Source: Begonia masoniana
Lineage: Eukaryota > Streptophyta > Magnoliopsida > Cucurbitales > Begoniaceae
Reading direction: 5' to 3'
Assembly (NCBI GenBank): GCA_022432975.1
Contig: CM039502.1
Coordinates: 77,891,181 to 77,955,180, forward strand
DNA: 64,000 nucleotides
The notes under the pieces were generated by a model. The model had not been told where the DNA came from. It was given only the letters and a program-made list of their open reading frames with translations, and did no database searches. A program made the position numbers and the translations under genes. Below, one piece after another: positions 12,411-25,620 of this stretch; positions within the stretch are counted from its first letter, which is position 1, and each line of letters opens with the position of its first letter.

Positions 12411-14159
12411 CTTTTGCATTCATCGAGCCTGACAACGCCGACGATGGGGCCCAGCCTTCTACAATTGCAGGTATTATTTTTTTATTACCTGTACATCGGT
12501 AGCCTAAGATAGATAAAATTTTCGAAACTGAAATTAGTAGGAAAGAGAATAATAGCGAGTAAGATGAATACTAGCAAAAAAAAACCCCGAAGGAGGAAGA
12601 CAATAGGACACACATATAACAATAACGCCATATAGAAGTATCGTTCTACGTTATAGGATTAGTTCGATTTAATCAACGAAGTTTGTGCCTTAAGGTTTAG
12701 TAATAATTAGAGTGAATTTATGGCAGAAATCTTGTGATTCAATTGTGCTTAGAGTTGACAAGGAATTGAGGAAAAAATATGAGGTGTAGAAGTATGTAGT
12801 AAAGGAAAGTCATTAGTGACTTAGCGATAGAACTCATAAAGGTAGTTCAGAGTGAGACAGATGGTTAATGATCATCGCTGCAATGGGACAAAGATCCTAA
12901 GTGGTTAGCGACTTTAGCTTCTGGTTTGACCTATCGAGACAGGTTCTACTGACATCGTTGTAAGTGTAGCAACACAAAAATTAATTGAGAATTTATTAGG
13001 AACCGCGAGGTGCCCAAGGAAGTGTACGGTTTGGATACTGTTGATGGGGAAGTTCTGTGGGCACATTACTAGTGACATGTACACTCGGAACTAGAGTTAA
13101 GGCCAACAAAATGATTTGTGAGGCTAGTTTTTGCAACTCTGATGTTTATAAAGAAATTGTTATGACCAATAGGTGAATAGGTTGGAGTGTAATAGAGATT
13201 TAGCGTTAGAATAAATAATTTGAGAAGGCTTCGAGAGCGTGAAGTAATTAAGTACGTGTTCGATAGACACAAGATTTAAGGAAGTTAGAAACAAAAGGGA
13301 CTTAATTCGCGAATTGAAGTTGAAAATAAATGGGAGTTTGGATTGCAACTTGGGTGTTGTTATGAGTCCTTGAACGATGGTCAACGCGAATGATGTCGGA
13401 AAGTTGAAGTTATGCGAGGATTGAGGATAAGAGACATCTTTAGTAGAAACAATTAATAAGTGAGAGAGAGTTTAATGTTTGGGTGGCTAAATGCAAACCA
13501 ACGCGTGCTCAGGACGTCAGGTGACAGGTACACAGTTAGAGGTTATTTGATCAAGACTTAGAGATTTGGTACAATTTGATGCGTAAACTGAAAATGAAGA
13601 CTATGATTAGGACGTTAAGTCGGAAACGTCGGCTGGTTGTGTTATCCGGATGTGGTAGGGATTGAAGGATTCCATTAAAAATATGGTACAGTCCAGAAAT
13701 TGGAGGAGATTGAAGGCATTCATTTGACTGGCGTTAGGAAGCCTAGGTATAGTTCTGACCTAAAGGGACAGCAGAAGAAAGACGTGATAAAAGATATGGA
13801 CTTTTGAAGTATTTAATACTAAGAGATTTAATTAGCGACGGTGGTTAAGTGAAAAAGTTGAAGTTGGTACTTCGCAAGTGTTGAAGTGACAAATATGTTG
13901 TCGGGTTAATTAATTGAGATTTGAGAGTTTGGATTATGCTTAGTACGTGAGAGAGGACGTGTGCGATCAAATCGAAAGTAAGAATACGAATTTGGGGCCT
14001 ATGTTGGAGAATCCAGTATATGTTGTTTAGAACCACGAAAAAGGACCGTATTAACAGACCGTTAACCAAAGTAAAGATGCCACGAGACAGAAACGTTAAT
14101 GTCAAGAACTATAAGCTGTGGCAAATTTTGTGGACAAATTCTGAATAAGGAAGGTATAA
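12411..14159 (+). mobile_element. Ty3/gypsy internal region, copy A (3' part, non-coding)
   Basis: This 1.75-kb block is a diverged copy of 20106-21839: both contain GAGCCTGACAAC, CAAGGAAGTGTACGGTTTGG and AGCTGTGGCAAATTTTGTGG. Stops crowd all frames and no pol domain is recognisable. It ends with a purine-rich tract (AAGGAAGGTATAA, 14147-14159) immediately before the LTR start TGTAATATCC at 14160. That is the normal arrangement of polypurine tract and 3' LTR, so orientation is plus. Its left end joins array 1 abruptly at 12410, which implies a deletion or rearrangement. Confidence 0.7.
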
Positions 14160-14191
14160 TGTAATATCCGGCTCGTACGGATTTTGAAAAA

Positions 14192-15442
<1,251 letters not shown>

Positions 15443-15945
15443 GAAATAATAAAAAACAAAAACAACACATGGTGTTGTTTCTTCACCGCGACCCGAGCAC
15501 CCGCGACGAACGACGAACGCGAACGCCGAGCGTCATCCTCCCTACAACGCGCGGCTGCTCCGCGACGAGCACTCCGGCGAGCTGAAGCCCGAGAGTTCGG
15601 CTCGACATTTCCGCGCAAAAACCCGATCGAAAACCGGTAACAGTGTCCTCGTGGAGAACTTGGATTGCAGCGTGCACGAGGTAATTCTCAGTGACTGTTT
15701 GACCGTAAAGGTCTATCACCCTACCTCGTCGTCGGACAAGGATCCCTTAGGTTTTCCTTGTTATGTTGTTTAGTTTGGTAGTTTATGTTAGCTGTTTATA
15801 GGTTTTGTTGTATTGTCTTGTTGATATGTATGTGTTTGTTTACTTTCCGTTGATAACTGCCGTATGGCCTCCACGGGTTTTTAGAATGTCATGAAAACGA
15901 ATTTCCGCACGACGTTTTAAAGTAAATGCAAGAAAGAATGACCAT

Positions 15946-18900
15946 TCGGTATACAGTTTAAATGACCCTTCGTATACAGTTTAAATGACCCTTCGTATAC
16001 AGTTTAAATGACCCTTCGGTATACAGTTTAAATGACCCTTCGGTATACAGTTTAAATGACCCTTCGGTATACAGTTTAAATGACCCTTCGGTATACAGTT
16101 TAAATGACCCTTCGGTATACAGTTTAAATGACCCTTCGGTATACAGTTTAAATGACCCTTCGGTATACAGTTTAAATGACCCTTCGGTATACAGTTTAAA
16201 TGACCCTTCGGTATACAGTTTATAGCAAAGCAAAGTAAAGCAATTGGTATACAGTTTATAGCAAGCAAAGTAAAGCAATTGGTATACAGTTTATAGCAAG
16301 CAAAGTAAAGCAATCGGTATACAGTTTATAGCAAAGCAAAGCAAAGCAAAGCAAAGCAAAGTAAAGCAATCGGTATACAGTTTAAATGACCCTTCGTATA
16401 CAGTTTAAATGACCCTTCGTATACAGTTTAAATGACCCTTCGGTATACAGTTTAAATGACCCTTCGGTATACAGTTTAAATGACCCTTCGGTATACAGTT
16501 TAAATGACCCTTCGGTATACAGTTTAAATGACCCTTCGGTATACAGTTTAAATGACCCTTCGGTATACAGTTTAAATGACCCTTCGTATACAGTTTAAAT
16601 GACCCTTCGGTATACAGTTTAAATGACCCTTCGGTATACAGTTTAAATGACCCTTCGGTATACAGTTTAAATGACCCTTCGGTATACAGTTTAAATGACC
16701 CTTCGGTATACAGTTTAAATGACCCTTCGGTATACAGTTTAAATGACCCTTCGGTATACAGTTTAAATGACCCTTCGGTATACAGTTTAAATGACCCTTC
16801 GGTATACAGTTTAAATGACCCTTCGGTATACAGTTTAAATGACCCTTCGTATACAGTTTAAATGACCCTTCGGTATACAGTTTAAATGACCCTTCGGTAT
16901 ACAGTTTAAATGACCCTTCGGTATACAGTTTAAATGACCCTTCGTATACAGTTTAAATGACCCTTCGGTATACAGTTTAAATGACCCTTCGGTATACAGT
17001 TTAAATGACCCTTCGGTATACAGTTTAAATGACCCTTCGTATACAGTTTAAATGACCCTTCGGTATACAGTTTAAATGACCCTTCGGTATACAGTTTAAA
17101 TGACCCTTCGGTATACAGTTTAAATGACCCTTCGTATACAGTTTAAATGACCCTTCGTATACAGTTTAAATGACCCTTCGGTATACAGTTTAAATGACCC
17201 TTCGGTATACAGTTTAAATGACCCTTCGTATACAGTTTAAATGACCCTTCGGTATACAGTTTAAATGACCCTTCGGTATACAGTTTAAATGACCCTTCGG
17301 TATACAGTTTAAATGACCCTTCGTATACAGTTTAAATGACCCTTCGGTATACAGTTTAAATGACCCTTCGTATACAGTTTAAATGACCCTTCGGTATACA
17401 GTTTAAATGACCCTTCGTATACAGTTTATAGCAAAGCAAAGTAAAGCAATCGGTATACAGTTTAAATGACCCTTCGTATACAGTTTAAATGACCCTTCGG
17501 TATACAGTTTAAATGACCCTTCGGTATACAGTTTAAATGACCCTTCGGTATACAGTTTATAGCAAAGCAAAGCAAAGCAAAGCAAAGCAAAGCAAAGCAA
17601 AGCAAAGCAAAGCAAAGCAAAGCAAAGCAAAGCAAAGCAAAGCAAAGCAAAGCAAAGCAAAGTAAAGCAATTGGTATACAGTTTAAATGACCCTTCGGTA
17701 TACAGTTTAAATGACCCTTCGGTATACAGTTTATAGCAAAGCAAAGCAAAGCAAAGCAAAGCAAAGCAAAGCAAAGCAAAGCAAAGCAAAGCAAAGCAAA
17801 GCAAAGCAAAGCAAAGCAAAGCAAAGCAAAGCAAAGCAAAGCAAAGCAAAGCAAAGCAAAGCAAAGCAAAGCAAAGTAAAGCAATCGGTATACAGTTTAA
17901 ATGACCCTTCGGTATACAGTTTAAATGACCCTTCGGTATACAGTTTAAATGACCCTTCGGTATACAGTTTATAGCAAAGCAAAGCAAAGCAAAGCAAAGC
18001 AAAGCAAAGCAAAGCAAAGCAAAGCAAAGCAAAGCAAAGCAAAGCAAAGCAAAGCAAAGCAAAGCAAAGCAAAGCAAAGCAAAGCAAAGCAAAGCAAAGC
18101 AAAGCAAAGCAAAGCAAAGCAAAGCAAAGCAAAGCAAAGCAAAGCAAAGCAAAGCAAAGCAAAGCAAAGCAAAGCAAAGCAAAGCAAAGCAAAGCAAAGC
18201 AAAGCAAAGCAAAGCAAAGCAAAGCAAAGCAAAGCAAAGCAAAGCAAAGCAAAGCAAAGCAAAGCAAAGCAAAGCAAAGCAAAGCAAAGCAAAGCAAAGC
18301 AAAGCAAAGCAAAGCAAAGCAAAGCAAAGCAAAGCAAAGCAAAGCAAAGCAAAGCAAAGCAAAGTAAAGCAATTGGTATACAGTTTAAATGACCCTTCGG
18401 TATACAGTTTAAATGACCCTTCGGTATACAGTTTAAATGACCCTTCGGTATACAGTTTATAGCAAAGCAAAGCAAAGCAAAGCAAAGCAAAGCAAAGCAA
18501 AGCAAAGCAAAGCAAAGCAAAGCAAAGCAAAGCAAAGCAAAGCAAAGCAAAGCAAAGCAAAGCAAAGCAAAGCAAAGCAAAGCAAAGCAAAGCAAAGCAA
18601 AGCAAAGCAAAGCAAAGCAAAGCAAAGCAAAGCAAAGCAAAGCAAAGCAAAGCAAAGCAAAGCAAAGCAAAGCAAAGCAAAGCAAAGCAAAGCAAAGCAA
18701 AGCAAAGCAAAGCAAAGCAAAGCAAAGCAAAGCAAAGCAAAGCAAAGCAAAGCAAAGCAAAGCAAAGCAAAGCAAAGCAAAGCAAAGCAAAGCAAAGCAA
18801 AGCAAAGCAAAGCAAAGCAAAGCAAAGCAAAGCAAAGCAAAGCAAAGCAAAGCAAAGCAAAGCAAAGCAAAGCAAAGCAAAGCAAAGCAAAGCAAAGCAA

Positions 18901-19016
18901 AGCAAAGCAAAGCAAAGCAAAGCAAAGCAAAGCAAAGCAAAGCAAAGCAAAGCAAAGCAAAGCAAAGCAAAGCAAAGCAAAGCAAAGCAAAGCAAAGCAA
19001 AGCAAAGTAAAGCAAT
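15946..19016. repeat. Minisatellite array 2, with (GCAAA)n expansions
   Basis: The first part (15946-17555) is 24-bp units like those of array 1, with a common 23-bp variant lacking one G (CTTCGTATAC instead of CTTCGGTATAC). The second part holds four pure GCAAA pentamer blocks (about 17563-17662, 17737-17877, 17973-18363 and 18460-19006). Each is capped by GTAAAGCAAT, and neighbouring blocks are separated by two to four 24-mers. The pentamer blocks are the expanded inner part of the 36-bp variant. SKAKQ and CFALL frames here are by-products. Confidence 0.97.
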
Positions 19017-20105
19017 TCTGTTTACATCTTTATATTTTATTTTGTTTCTTAGAGATTATTTGTTTTAAATTTTATAGGATTTTATAGATGGGTGCGAGAA
19101 GGGATCCTATGACGACCGATGGATCGACGTACGAATTTGTTGGACCGCCAGTCTCAGCATATGACCGTCAAGCCAAAACCAATATACGGACTTGGTGAAC
19201 CGAGAGAATCATAGGGCCCAAGACTTGGATCCTGGTAATCAGGGTATGCAAAAGTTCCAAAGCCCTGCGGGCCTCCAGTATTCGACACGTCAACGTCGTA
19301 TCCGACACTGCCGAGGAATGATGCCGGGTGATGGAAGATATGCTGATTTTATTCAGAGTCGCACCGTCGCAACGGGGGGTTATGCTACCTTCACTTGGCG
19401 TGGATGCCCGTTTCTGGTGGACTCGATCAAGTCGACGACGATGTATCCGTTATGACTTGGGATCGGTTCAATTTCGATTCTTCTATTCTTCGATCAGTAT
19501 TTCAGCCGCACAGTGAGAGGTGGCCAGAGAATGAGTTTCCCGCAAGCCTGACACAAAACCTGTTCAGAGTTGCAGAGTTATCCGTAAGTTTGAGGCCTTG
19601 TCGCAAAAAAAGATTTGCACCTCGCCTTGGTCACGATAACGAGGAGAAGTACACCATTATGGAGGGCCTTAATCATAGATCCGGATGCACGTGTTGTATC
19701 AGGTATTATCGATGTTACCATATTCTGACTCACAGCTAGGGCTTTGTATATTTAGCCGCCCTAGCTACTTGTGTTAGCCGAGGGAGCCGGCTAAGGGCTT
19801 CATTCGGAGCTGCCATCCTCATACCCAGTATCAAACTGGCACCGGAGCACAGCAACAGCAACACACAAAGAGACGTAAAAGGCCTCTAGAGGGAGGCAAA
19901 ACGAATCGAGGAAAGCAGAGCAGGTACAAGTCTTCTCCGTTACCTCTTTGCCCAAATTCCGAGGGGCACAGTGGACATTGCAGAAGCATGATTGTGCTAT
20001 TTTTGAGACCATGGCCATTTTGTTAAAGACCTGCCCGAATCGAGTCGAGATCATCAGGCATAGATCAACATGGCATGGATCAAATAAAGTTTACCGAGGG
20101 TCTTT
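19017..20105 (+). pseudogene. Degraded Ty3/gypsy leader and gag, with zinc-knuckle relic
   Basis: After a T-rich lead-in ending TTTTATAG, an ATG at 19088 opens a short gag-like start (MGARRDPMTTDGSTYEFVG) that soon hits stops. Further on, 19850-20060 encodes a basic stretch and a CCHC-like knuckle when read across small frameshifts: PLCPNSEGHSGHCR and GHFVKD...PNRVE, which fits the gypsy pattern of GHFVKDCPN. No protease or reverse transcriptase follows; non-coding copy B begins instead, so pol is deleted. The 19088 start and its link to the knuckle are inference. Confidence 0.5.
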
Positions 20106-21839
20106 GCATCATCGAGCCTGACAACCGCCGACATGGGCCCAGCCTTCTACAATGCGGTATTATGTATTTTATTACCTTACACGTATGCATATGATATATA
20201 AAATAGTTGAACTGAATTCGTAAGGAATAGAATAAAATGATTAAGATGATTACTTTACAGGCACACCCCGAAGAAACAATAGGACCCATATACATAACCG
20301 CCATATAGAAGTATCGTTCTACGTTCGTAAGCTTAGTTCGTGTAATACGAAGTTTGTGCACTTAAGGTTTAGTAATAATTAGAGTGCATTTATGTCAGAA
20401 TCTTTGTGATTCAATTGTGCTTAGAGTTGACAAGGAATTGAGTTAAAACAAAGAAGTGTAGCTATGTAGTAAAGAAAGTTCAATTAGTGACTTAGCGATA
20501 GAACTCATAAAGTTAGTTCAGAGTGAGACCAGATGGTTAAATGAATCATCGCTGCAATGGGACCAAGACACGAAGGGTTAGCGATTTAGCTTCTTGTTTG
20601 CCCTATCGAGACAAGTTATTCTAAGGAATCGTTGGAAAGTGAACACACAAAAATTATTGAGAATTATTAGGAACCGCGAGGTGCCCAAGGAAGTGTACGG
20701 TTTGGATACTGTTGATGGGGAAGGTTCGTGGGCACATTACTAGGGAAATGTACACTCGGGAAACTAGAGTTAAGGCCAACAAAATGATTGTGAGGGCTAG
20801 TTTTGCAACTCTGATGTTTATAAAGAAATTGTTATGACCAATAGGTGAATAAGGTTGAGTGTAATAGAGATTTAGCGTTAGAATAAATAATTTGAGAAGG
20901 CTTCGAGAGCGTGAAGTAATTAAGTACGTGTTCGATAGACACAAGATTTAAGGAAGTTAGAAACAAAAGGGACTTAATTCGCGGAATTGAAGTTGAAAAT
21001 AAAGGGGAGTTTGGATTGCAACTTGGGTGTTGTTATGAGTCCTTGAACGATTGGTCAACGCGAATGATGTCGGAAAGTTGAAGTTATTGCGAGGATTGAG
21101 GATAAGAGACAATCTTTAGTAGAAACAAATTAATAAGTGAGAGAGAGTTTAATGTTTGGGTGGCTAAATGCAAACCAACGCGTGCTCAGGACGTCAGGTG
21201 ACAGGTACACAGTTAGAGGTTATTTGATCAAGACTTAGAGATTTGGTACAATTTGATGCGTAAACTGAAAATGAAGACTATGATTAGGAAGTTAATGTAG
21301 GAACTCGGCTGGTGTGTATCCCGATTATGGGTAGGATTGAAGGAATTCCATTAAAAATATGGGTTACAGTCCAGAAATTGGAGGAGATTGAAGGCATTCA
21401 ATTTGACTGGCGTTAGGAAGCCTAGGTATAGTTCTGACCTAAAGGGACAGCAGAAGAAAGACGTTGATAAAGAATGAATTTTGAAGTTATTAATACTAAG
21501 AGATTTAATTAGCGAGTGGTTAAGTGAAAGTTGAAAGTTGGTACATTCGCAAGTGTTGAAGTGACAAATATGTTGTCGGGTTAATTAATTGAGATTTGAG
21601 AGTTTGGATTATGCTTAGTACGTGAGAGAGGACGTGTGCGATCAAATCGAAAGTAAGAAATACGAATTTGGGGCCTATGTTGGAGAATATAGTAGGATGT
21701 TGGTTTAGAACCACGAAAAAGGACCGTAAGTACAGACGATTAACCAAAGTAAAGATGCCACGAGACAGGAGACGTTAATGTCAAGAACTATAAGCTGTGG
21801 CAAATTTTGTGGACAAAATTCTGAATAAGGAGGGTAGAA
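20106..21839 (+). mobile_element. Ty3/gypsy internal region, copy B (3' part, non-coding)
   Basis: This is the second copy of the block at 12411-14159, offset by about 7.68 kb. It ends with polypurine tract AAGGAGGGTAGAA (21827-21839) directly before LTR copy B. The two copies share long identical stretches but differ by many one-base insertions and deletions. No protein domain is recognisable in any frame. Confidence 0.7.
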
Positions 21840-22181
21840 TGTAATATCCGGCTCGTACGGATTTTGAAAATATTATTATTATATTATATATGACATTTTT
21901 GTAAATATGTCAAATCAGGTCCGTTTTACGAAGAGAAAGCGTCATGACGATCCTAACAATTAATAGGGATTTTAAAGAAATTTAGAGAATTTTCAGAATA
22001 ATATCGATATATTCCGAGTAAATACGCTTTTCGTAATATAGTTTTAGTAAAAATAGTAAACGAGGTCCGATTTGCGAACGGACAGTTTTAATAGAACCCA
22101 GATAATAAGTTGGATTTATTGGCGAAATAAGAAATTCGAAATGGTCGGAAAAACGATAAACGAGGATTAATTAATCGTTAG

Positions 22182-22224
<43 letters not shown>

Positions 22225-24006
22225 AAATAAATAAAAAACAAAAACAACACATGGTGTTGTTTCTTCACCGCGACCCGAGCACCCGCGACGAACGACGAAC
22301 GCGAACGGCGAGCGGCATCCTTCCGACAACGACGCGGCTCCGACGACGAGCAGACTCCGGCGAGCTGAAGCCAGAGTTCGGCTCGACATTTCCGCGCAAA
22401 AACCCGATCGAAAACCGGTAAACAGTGCTCGTGGACGAAGCTTGGATTGCAGCGTGCACGAGGTAAGTTCTCGTGACTTGTTTGACCGAAAGGTCTACAC
22501 CATACCTCGTCGTCGTATCAAGGATCCTTGAGGGTTCCTTGTTTTATGTTGTTTAGGTTGGGTAGTTATGTTAGCTGTTTATAGGTTTTGTTGTATTGTC
22601 TTGTTGATATGTATGTTGTTTGTTTACTTTCCGTTGATTAACTGTTCATGCATCACGTGTTTTAAATGTCATGAAAACGAATTTCCGCACGACGTTTTAA
22701 AGTAAATGCAAAGAAAGAATGACCATTCGGTATACAGTTTAAATGACCCTTCGGTATACAGTTTAAATGACCATTCGGTATACAGTTTAAATGACCCTTC
22801 GGTATACAGTTTAAATGACCCTTCGGTATACAGTTTAAATGACCCTTCGGTATACAGTTTAAATGACCCTTCGGTATACAGTTTAAATGACCCTTCGGTA
22901 TACAGTTTAAATGACCCTTCGGTATATAGTTTAAATGACCCTTCGGTATACAGTTTAAATGACCCTTCGGTATATAGTTTAAATGGCCCATCGGTATACA
23001 CAGTTTATAGCAAAGCAAAGTAAAGCAATTGGTATACAGTTTATAGCAAAGCAAAGTAAAGAAATCGGTATATAGTTTATAGCAAAGCAAAGTAAAGCAA
23101 TCGGTATACAGTTTATAGCAAAGCAAAGCAAAGCAAAGTAATAAATGAATCTGTATCTGTATTTAAATCTGAGCATGTTTTCTGAATGGCATACGCACGC
23201 ATGCATTTGCATTTACTAGAGCTTACTGAGATTTTTATCTCATAGATGTCTGTATGGTGTAGGTGTTTACGTGGAAACAGGTGAGGACGAGCTTCCTCCT
23301 CCTGAGGCATGAGGCAGTTGACGGAGGATGGGTTGCGGTGGTGTGTTGCGCAGTCGAGGTTCATCTGACCCGTGGGGACGTATGTATAGGTTTTGAGGGT
23401 CTTCTTGGGGTATTTTGGGTTTATGAATTGTAAAGATATTTTAGGATGTTAGGTAATGACATTTGTTTTGAAATTCTGGAACTGTTTGGCTGTTTAAATT
23501 AAATGTTATGAAAATGTTTTGAAATGTTTTTAGGTTGTTATGGATGGGCTGTTGGTAAACTGAATAGAACATATTAGGATGCTTGGTCTGGTAGATGATA
23601 GGTTTATGTTTTGATGTTTTGAAACGTTTTAAAATGTATTCTGGAACTGCTTGGTATTTGTTTTGAAAACAGGAGGATTTGAATAGTTTTAAACGTAACC
23701 ACGCAGTTTGTTTTCGTGAAAACGTGTTTTATTTAACTATGTCCCGAGTCGTTTCGAGTGAGAGTATAGAGCGGTTATACGTTGAATTGTATTGTGAAAA
23801 GTATGATTGTTATGTAGGCAAAATTTGTATTATGAAATGGTATAGAAGGGCGTTAGGGTGTAAGATGTTGAAGTTATATTTAGGTGATAAAAGAAAGAAG
23901 AATTGTTTTAAACGTTTTATTAATTTGTTTTCCACTTAAATATTAAGTATAAAGGAAAAAGAAAAATTTCGTACGGGAAATTAGGAATAGTATAAGGGTC
24001 GTTACA
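21840..24006 (+). mobile_element. Ty3/gypsy 3' LTR copy B, 2,167 bp, near intact
   Basis: It runs from TGTAATATCC to GTCGTTACA, so it has TG...CA ends with TGTAA/TTACA inversion, and follows a polypurine tract. It contains a short TTA tract (22183-22221), the GC-rich section with ACCCGAGCACCCGCGACG, minisatellite array 3 (22726-23142), and a conserved-looking block GCTTACTGAGATTTTTATC near 23221. That last block resembles CTTACTGAGTTTTAGACTC in the solo LTR at 26067-28616, so the two LTRs probably belong to related gypsy lineages. A target duplication could not be tested because the left end is rearranged. Confidence 0.75.
22726..23142. repeat. Minisatellite array 3, short form inside LTR B
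   Basis: About a dozen 24-bp units, several with substitutions (CCATTCGG, TATAGTTT, GGCCCATC), followed by four 36-bp-type units with GCAAAGTAAAG. It is shorter and more varied than arrays 1 and 2, so it is the best guess at the ancestral state within the LTR. Confidence 0.95.
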
Positions 24007-24076
24007 GAACTGCGAACACCCGACCCCGACCCGCGACCACAACCCCAATTCCTAACGTTCCTGCTCGGTTGCTGCT

Positions 24077-24121
<45 letters not shown>

Positions 24122-25230
24122 AGCCCTTGCCTGTCTTCGGCTATTGCTACTTCACGCTTGCCTCGCTGCTGCTTTTCTGGCATTTGAGCTTCCTTTTGGT
24201 GCTGTAAAATTTACAGCGACCGTCAATCAAACATTTACAGTGTAAATGTTTGGTATTTTTTAGTAAAGGAGCAGTATTTTTTTAGTAAAGGAGTAGTATT
24301 TTTTTCTTTTTGTTATTTTTTTCCCTAGCGGATATGGTGTAAGGTTTTACAACGTCAAAATCGTCAGATTCCAACTTGCGTGCTTGATCTGTTACAAATT
24401 TTATGGACTCCGAATTGCTAGAAGAAGTTGGAGATTTTTTTTATGTTAAAAAAAAAAAAAGTGGGAGGAACCGGGATCAGACTGAGACCGGACCAAATTT
24501 TCGGTCCAGTCCTAGTCCCTCTCAGGGCCGGTTCCAATTCTCAGGAAATAAATACAGAGGACTCGGTCCGGGCTTGGGACCGGATCGAATCGGCCCATGC
24601 CCCCTAGTGCCAGTGAAATATGCTCAACTCTATCGATGAGCAAGTCCAGTTTCTACGACACTGTGAGGTTCTCTGTTGATGGAGCCCGAGGTGGAAGAGC
24701 CTCCTCCATATAAACATCTTGGAAGGCCAATGAGGCTGAAGGACTTGCCGAGATGGAGGCTTCCCGATCAGCTTTGAAGACTAATTGACGTGCCCCAAGG
24801 TTCAATTATAAGATCAAGAGTCAAGAAGTTAATCAACCACTATGTTCATTTTATAAGTGACATGTTCAAAGTTAAAGAGGAGCTTACACCTAGCATAGAA
24901 GATAAATGAAGGTCATTACATGTGTTGTCATAGAAACAACACGAGGATAACAATAACATTGAAGAAGGAGTTTGTTCTCCTTAATCAACTCATGTAACTT
25001 AGTTTAATTTATGTTTTTGCTTAATTACTTACTAGTTTACATTTAAATAAGTAGTTACATGGCTATTGACAAGGGAGAAGCACGTCGTTGCATGGCTGCA
25101 TGCACGGGAGGGCAAAAGAGGAAGAACACTCATGATGAAATCAACCTGCGCGCGCGGGGCTTCGGCAGAAGGGATTTCCAAAACCCTTCTCGTCTCTCTC
25201 CCATTATTTTACCTTATTTTGTGTTTTAGT
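24007..25230 (+). other. Mixed repeat debris next to the gypsy LTR
   Basis: Contents in order: a (GACCCC)n microsatellite (about 24080-24121); two perfect inverted repeats (24201-24217 and around 24229-24251); a 22-bp direct duplication TTTAGTAAAGGAG.AGTATTT near 24260-24300; a GGTCC/GGACCGG-rich stretch (24470-24605); and a short frame at 24795-24910 reading QGSIIRSRVKKL. That frame resembles the GPITRSRAKK motif found near the end of many Ty3/gypsy polyproteins. The last point suggests a second, older gypsy relic into which the copia element inserted. All of this is low-confidence reading of decayed sequence. Confidence 0.35.
24080..24121. repeat. (GACCCC)n hexanucleotide microsatellite
   Basis: About seven tandem GACCCC units, with related GACCCCGACCCGCG nearby at about 24022. 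It is 75 bp past the end of LTR copy B. It is not the plant telomere repeat. Confidence 0.85.
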
Positions 25231-25291
25231 TGTTGAGTTATGGAGTCTAATTAGGTTTAGGGGTATTATGGTCCTTATTTTGTGTTTTAGT
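25231..25291. repeat. 61-bp duplication of the copia LTR head plus host flank
   Basis: The first 42 bp of the copia LTR (25231-25272) followed by 19 bp of flank (CTTATTTTGTGTTTTAGT) precede the full 5' LTR at 25292, and the same flank also lies at 25213-25230. The target site TTAGT therefore appears twice (25226-25230 and 25287-25291). A tandem duplication across the host/LTR junction after insertion explains it. Confidence 0.85.
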
Positions 25292-25600
25292 TGTTGAGTT
25301 ATGGAGTCTAATTAGGTTTATGGGTATTATGGTCAAATAATTACCTGTTATTCTGTAACCCTAAATCGTCTATTATATAAAGACGTGTTTAGGTTATAGA
25401 GTTGTATCACAGATTCCAGAGTGTCTGAGAGGGTGAGGAACAACTATTGTAACTCCGGTTTTTCATCTTAGTGAAATCTGTCAGCGGCCAGTGGACGTAG
25501 CTCTCGCGACGAGAGTGAAACACTATAAATCTGTGTGTTATTTTTTTTTCGTATTTCTGAATCGTTCGTTACAGGTGGATTAGGGCGTCTAATCCTAACA
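25292..25600 (+). repeat. 5' LTR of the copia element
   Basis: 309 bp, starting TGTTGAGTTATGG and ending CTAATCCTAACA. It has a TATA-like TATTATATAAAG (25369-25381) as a probable promoter for the element's transcript. Matches 32850-33159 at about 97.7%. Confidence 0.93.
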
Positions 25601-25620
25601 ACTGGTATCAGAGCCAGGTT
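25601..25620 (+). promoter_or_regulatory. Primer binding site for initiator tRNA-Met
   Basis: TGGTATCAGAGCCAGGTT starts two bases after the 5' LTR. This is the standard plant copia site complementary to the 3' end of tRNA-iMet, used to prime minus-strand DNA synthesis. Confidence 0.93.

Noticed and set aside
4909..12419. Giant minus-strand open frames (up to 1,698 codons) of KLYTEGSF/NCIPKGHL repeats
   Set aside because: They are created by a stop-free repeat whose unit length is a multiple of three. There is no start context, splice signal or non-repetitive domain.
17403..19087. SKAKQ/CFALL repeat frames in array 2
   Set aside because: Translation of the GCAAA pentamer repeat; no gene signal.
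23679..23939. 86-aa frame near the end of LTR copy B
   Set aside because: Inside the LTR, no start context, no family resemblance.
24080..24121. Interstitial telomere repeat
   Set aside because: The unit is GACCCC, not the plant CCCTAAA.
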